Origin: Sporolactobacillus laevolacticus DSM 442
GTDB taxonomy: Bacteria > Bacillota > Bacilli > Bacillales > Sporolactobacillaceae
DNA: 49,684 nucleotides
Assembly: GCF_000497245.1 (NCBI RefSeq)
Contig: NZ_AWTC01000003.1
Coordinates: 180,657 to 230,340, forward strand
Reading direction: 5' to 3'
Positions within the stretch are counted from its first letter, which is position 1, and every line of letters starts with the position of its first letter. Shown here piece by piece: positions 46,088-49,684 of this stretch. The translations under genes were made by a program, and so were the position numbers. Below the pieces are notes generated by a model. The model was given only the letters and a program-made list of their open reading frames with translations, had not been told where the DNA came from and searched no databases.

Positions 46088-47815
46088 ATGGATCGGGAAT
46101 TGTTGTCTTATAAGGGTGCCAAGCTTTTGTTTGCAATTACTGCCCTGTTAACTTTTTTTCAAGGGCTCTGTGTCATATTACAAGCTATTTTTTTGGGCCG
46201 GGTGGTTGCCGGCCTTTTTTCTGGGAAACAGATTGCGAGCGTGAGCTCCGATCTGCTCCTTTTTTTCGTTGTGCTCGTATTCAGGCATTTTTTATCTCTT
46301 GTAATTAAAAAAGCGTGTTTTCGATTTGCAGATCGAACCAGTTCAGAGTTGAGAAAATCTTTTTTAACGAAACTCTTCGAGCTTGGGCCTAAATCGATCC
46401 GAAAAGAAGGAACAGGGGCACTGGTGTCGCTTTCTCTTGAAGGTGTTCTTCAAGCAAAGAAGTACCTTGAACTGTTCATTCCCAAAATGGCGGCCAATGC
46501 CATTGTACCAGTGCTGATCCTTCTGTTTGTATTCTGGACAGACAAAATGTCAGGAATTATACTCTTGCTCACTATGCCCGTACTGATCATTTTTATGATT
46601 CTTCTAGGGCTGGCGGCACAAAAAAAGATGGATGACCGTTGGGCTTCTTATCGCGTTTTATCGAACCATTTTATTGATTCACTGAGGGGCCTTCCCACGC
46701 TCTACTATTTGGGGATCAGCAGACTCCATAAGAAAACGATCAATCGTGTCAGCGAAAAATACCGATCAATGACAATGGGAACACTTCGTCTTGCCTTTCT
46801 GTCATCGTTCGCTCTTGACTTCTTCACAATGCTGTCGATCGCTTTCGTTGCTGTAGCGCTGGGTATACGTTTGATAGATGGGCACATTCTGCTTGAGCCG
46901 GCGCTGATTGTACTCATCCTTGCTCCTGAATATTTCTTGCCTGTTCGCGAACTTGGCCAGGACTACCATGCAACACTTGATGGCAAGGAAGCGGCTCGCA
47001 AGTTACGGGCGTATACGAATAATACAAATGTAGATTCTCTTTCAGCTGATGCGGCACAGCAACACCTTCAGTGGTCAGAGCATGCAGTGTTGGACGTCAA
47101 AGCGTGCTCGGTAACTCATGAAGGGGCAGGAAGAAGAACGCTCAACAATCTATCTTTGCACCTAAGCGGCTTTGAAAAAGTAGGGATAATCGGTGCAAGC
47201 GGTGCTGGTAAATCAACGCTGATCGATTTTATCGGCGGATTTATCAAAGCGGAATCCGGTACGATTAAAATAAATGATCACGATACGTCTTTTTCGATGA
47301 ATGAATGGCGACAACAAGTCACGTATATCCCTCAGCATCCCTATTTATTCAGTGCATCCTTACGCGAGAACATCGCATTTTATAAGCCTGATGCAACAGA
47401 ACAGCAGCTGCTGCAAGCAGTACAAGCGGCAGGCCTGGAACCGTTGATTCGCCGTTTTCCAGGAGGTCTGGAAGAACGAATCGGAAGCGGGGGGCGTCAG
47501 CTGAGCGGTGGCCAAGAGCAGCGCGTGGCATTGGCGAGAGGTTTTCTTTGTGATCGCCCGATACTCTTGCTTGATGAGCCAACAGCACATTTGGATATAG
47601 AAACCGAGTATGAGTTAAAAGAACCGATGATCCATTTGTTTCAAAATAAATTGGTGCTTCTTGCAACACATCGGCTGCATTGGATGGAACAGATGGATCG
47701 AATTCTCGTGATCCGAGATGGGCAAATTGTTGAGACCGGTACACAGGATGAGCTCATTCAAACTCAAGGAGTTTATCACGAGATGGTTCGCTCTCAATTG
47801 GAGGGTATCTTATGA
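46088..47815 (+). CDS. cydC: ABC transporter for cytochrome bd assembly, first half
   Basis: 575 aa: six membrane segments (about 1-310), then a nucleotide-binding domain with Walker A GASGAGKS, signature LSGGQEQRV and Walker B ILLLDEPTAHLD. The CydC/CydD heterodimer exports thiols/haem and is required for bd oxidase assembly. The name follows the B. subtilis cydABCD order; E. coli naming is the reverse by some tools. ATG 46088 matches the start of relatives (MDRELLSYKGAK), but its ribosome-binding site is distant; TTG 46073 is in frame. It overlaps cydD by 4 nt. Confidence 0.93.
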   Translation: MDRELLSYKGAKLLFAITALLTFFQGLCVILQAIFLGRVVAGLFSGKQIASVSSDLLLFFVVLVFRHFLSLVIKKACFRFADRTSSELRKSFLTKLFELGPKSIRKEGTGALVSLSLEGVLQAKKYLELFIPKMAANAIVPVLILLFVFWTDKMSGIILLLTMPVLIIFMILLGLAAQKKMDDRWASYRVLSNHFIDSLRGLPTLYYLGISRLHKKTINRVSEKYRSMTMGTLRLAFLSSFALDFFTMLSIAFVAVALGIRLIDGHILLEPALIVLILAPEYFLPVRELGQDYHATLDGKEAARKLRAYTNNTNVDSLSADAAQQHLQWSEHAVLDVKACSVTHEGAGRRTLNNLSLHLSGFEKVGIIGASGAGKSTLIDFIGGFIKAESGTIKINDHDTSFSMNEWRQQVTYIPQHPYLFSASLRENIAFYKPDATEQQLLQAVQAAGLEPLIRRFPGGLEERIGSGGRQLSGGQEQRVALARGFLCDRPILLLDEPTAHLDIETEYELKEPMIHLFQNKLVLLATHRLHWMEQMDRILVIRDGQIVETGTQDELIQTQGVYHEMVRSQLEGIL

Positions 47816-49578
47816 ATGAGTGGCTTGTTCCGTCTATTAAGAAGCATTGGCGGGGATTTTCTCTCGCGGCTTTTCTAAGCTTGATGGCAATCTTGTGTGC
47901 CTCGGGTTTATTATTTACATCGGGCTATCTAATTTCAAAAGCGGCACTTAGACCTGAAAATATACTGATGATTTACGTTCCAATTGTTGGTGTGCGAACC
48001 TTCGGGACTTTCCGGGCTGTGTTTAACTATGTGGGCAGGCTAGCAAGCCACAACACGATCCTTAAAGTATTATCGGAAATGAGGGCCCATCTTTATGAAA
48101 AATTGGAACCAGCAGCTCTTTTTATTCGATCAAAATATAAAACAGGGAATATTCTAAGTGTGTTGTCAGAGGACATTGAGCATCTCCAAGATCTGTTTTT
48201 GAGAACAGTGCTTCCTGGAGGTATTGCCTTGGTTATTTACGCACTGTGGGTCGCCATGCTTGGCCTATTTAGTCCGTCTTTTGCTCTAGGTATGGCTCTA
48301 TATCTGTTGCTCTTGCTTGCTGCGCTTCCTTTTATATCACTGATCTGGATGCGTAAATTCCACAGGCGCATCTCAAAGAGCAGGCATCAGCTTTACGAAC
48401 AATTAACTGATGCGATACTCGGTTCGGCCGACTGGATGATGTCTGGAAGACAGGAACAGTTTATCGTAAGTTACGAAAAATTAGAGAAAGAATCCAGGTT
48501 AGCTGAATATACGCTGGACAACTTCAGAAAATGGCGTGATTTCGCTGCACAAGCATTGATCGGAATTTGCGTTGTCATCACTGTCATCTGGTCGGGCCAT
48601 ATGGTGCAAGCAGATTCAATGGATCGTACGCTAATTGCCGCATTTGCGTTGGTCATTTTCACTATTTCTGAATCACTTGTCCCGCTTTCTGAAGCGATTG
48701 AGCGACTGCCGCAGTATAAGCAGTCACTCAATCGACTCGAGGAGATTAAAAATGTTGAAGATAAGTTAACGAAGCAAGTGATGTCTAAAAACTGGGATCA
48801 ACCGGCAGAATGGATCAACATTGAAGTTAATCATGTATTTTTCAAGTTTGCGGAAACTGAAGACTGGTCGGTGAATGATGTGTCATTGAGCGTGCCTCAA
48901 GGCGCAAAAATGGCGGTGATTGGAAGAAGCGGTGCTGGCAAGTCAACGCTGGCACACTTGATCTATGGCGCACTCGTACCGAGCGAAGGATCGGTAACCT
49001 TAAATGGGACCCCTGCACACATGATTGGAGAAATGAGATCAAAACAAATTTCTGTCCTGAGCCAGAATCCACATCTTTTTGACACCTCCGTTCTGAATAA
49101 TTTAGCTTTGGGCAGTCCTCAAGCAACAATTGATGATGTTGTGCGTGCAGCGAAACTGGTTGGCCTGCATCAATTAATTGAAAAGTTGCCGGAAGGTTAT
49201 CACACTCAGATGCATGAAGCGGGATCTATTTTTTCCGGGGGAGAACGTGAACGGCTCGCGCTTGCACGTATTTTGCTACGGAATGCACCTGTCGTCATTT
49301 TGGATGAGCCTACAGTTGGTTTAGATCCGATTACTGAACGCACATTGTTAAAAACGATTTTTAAAACGCTGGAAGGGAAGACGCTTATCTGGATTACTCA
49401 TCATCTGACCGGAACGGAAAAAATGGATCAGGTGCTTTTTATGGAAAACGGCAGCATACATCTTAAAGGGCAGCATGCGCAACTCATGCGAGAATCGGAC
49501 CGTTATCGAAGTCTTTATGAGCTTGACGTACCGAAGCATCTGAGACAAGCGATTGAGGAACCGAGCAGCAGGGAATAA
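47812..49578 (+). CDS. cydD: ABC transporter for cytochrome bd assembly, second half
   Basis: 588 aa: membrane domain (about 1-300, with the family pattern LLFTSGYLISKAALRPENIL) and an ATPase domain with Walker A GRSGAGKS, a signature in the FSGGERERLALAR form and Walker B VVILDEPTVGLD. Partner of the upstream gene, coupled by ATGA. Last gene of the cyd operon. No terminator is seen in the 105 nt left in the window. Confidence 0.93.
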   Translation: MNEWLVPSIKKHWRGFSLAAFLSLMAILCASGLLFTSGYLISKAALRPENILMIYVPIVGVRTFGTFRAVFNYVGRLASHNTILKVLSEMRAHLYEKLEPAALFIRSKYKTGNILSVLSEDIEHLQDLFLRTVLPGGIALVIYALWVAMLGLFSPSFALGMALYLLLLLAALPFISLIWMRKFHRRISKSRHQLYEQLTDAILGSADWMMSGRQEQFIVSYEKLEKESRLAEYTLDNFRKWRDFAAQALIGICVVITVIWSGHMVQADSMDRTLIAAFALVIFTISESLVPLSEAIERLPQYKQSLNRLEEIKNVEDKLTKQVMSKNWDQPAEWINIEVNHVFFKFAETEDWSVNDVSLSVPQGAKMAVIGRSGAGKSTLAHLIYGALVPSEGSVTLNGTPAHMIGEMRSKQISVLSQNPHLFDTSVLNNLALGSPQATIDDVVRAAKLVGLHQLIEKLPEGYHTQMHEAGSIFSGGERERLALARILLRNAPVVILDEPTVGLDPITERTLLKTIFKTLEGKTLIWITHHLTGTEKMDQVLFMENGSIHLKGQHAQLMRESDRYRSLYELDVPKHLRQAIEEPSSRE

Positions 49579-49600
49579 GAAAAGAGAGGAGCGATCAAAT

Positions 49601-49684
49601 TAAACTGGTACCTATGTCAAGGACACTATAAAAAAAGAGATTAAGCTACTAGAAGATGATTCCTATATTGAATAGGGGTCATCT
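49601..49684 (+). mobile_element. possible left end of an IS3-family element (partial)
   Basis: TAAACTGGTACC, then TATGTCAAGGACACTATAAAAAAAG (49602-49638), resembles the terminal inverted repeat region of IS3-family elements in bacilli (TGNACTGGACCC...GGACACTTTTAAAAA type) as I remember it. The rest would be the leader of orfA, whose body lies outside the window. With only one end visible, this is tentative. Confidence 0.4.

Overview
The window reads as a chromosomal segment of a low-to-moderate-GC, spore-forming member of the Bacillales. The gene order fabH-fabF ... yjbA-trpS-oppABCDF-spx-(yjbE-like)-mecA-coiA-pepF-(yizD-like)-spxH(yjbH) ... yjbJ-yjbK-yjbM-nadF-yjbO-prpE ... fabI follows the Bacillus subtilis yjb region closely. 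Insertions and losses are present: a lacI/GH31 pair, a Y-family polymerase operon, a YitT protein and a LysR/MFS pair are inserted, and app, yjbB, yjbC and yjbI are missing. No rRNA or tRNA is present to fix the genus. A Sporolactobacillaceae-like or similar relative is my inference only.

Layout. 0-3.1 kb: a YppG-like protein, then fabHF behind a promoter with a FapR-like box. 3.3-7.1 kb: a LacI-type regulator and a GH31 alpha-glucosidase, with a cre-like site and a central-CG palindrome at the glucosidase promoter. 7.3-9.6 kb: yjbA facing trpS, which carries a complete T-box leader with a UGG specifier. 10-16.1 kb: the oligopeptide transporter oppABCDF. 16.3-19.4 kb: a region rich in apparent RNA structure around spx, a TerC-family gene and mecA. 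19.5-22.9 kb: coiA, preceded by an unusual GGA-hairpin element, then pepF. 23-25.9 kb: a LexA-controlled Y-family polymerase operon and the Spx adaptor gene spxH. 26.4-31.9 kb: YitT protein, LysR regulator, YnfM-like MFS transporter and a second M3 peptidase. 31.9-38.2 kb: lytic transglycosylase, CYTH protein, small alarmone synthetase, NAD kinase, pseudouridine synthase, prpE and a RodA-like gene. 38.6-43.2 kb: fabI, several small genes, a PgpA-family gene and tnrA. 43.6-49.6 kb: cydABCD. The right edge holds what looks like one end of an IS3-family element.

Functional links. spx, mecA and spxH supply the redox/stress regulator, a ClpC adaptor and the ClpXP adaptor that degrades Spx. Opp with two M3 oligopeptidases makes a peptide uptake and digestion route. 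fabH, fabF and fabI give three steps of type II fatty-acid elongation. tnrA is divergent from two very small genes across one near-perfect TnrA box placed at about -50 of both predicted promoters. cydAB encodes cytochrome bd, and cydCD its assembly transporter, behind candidate Fnr and Rex sites.

The most unusual material is RNA-level: (1) an about 90-150 nt element present twice (left edge and just upstream of coiA) whose hairpins expose GGA and whose first stem differs by compensatory changes; (2) a roughly 0.5 kb gene-free, hairpin-rich stretch ending in a strong terminator upstream of spx; (3) an apparently switch-like leader on the TerC gene; (4) a stem-loop that buries a possible ribosome-binding site between cydB and cydC.
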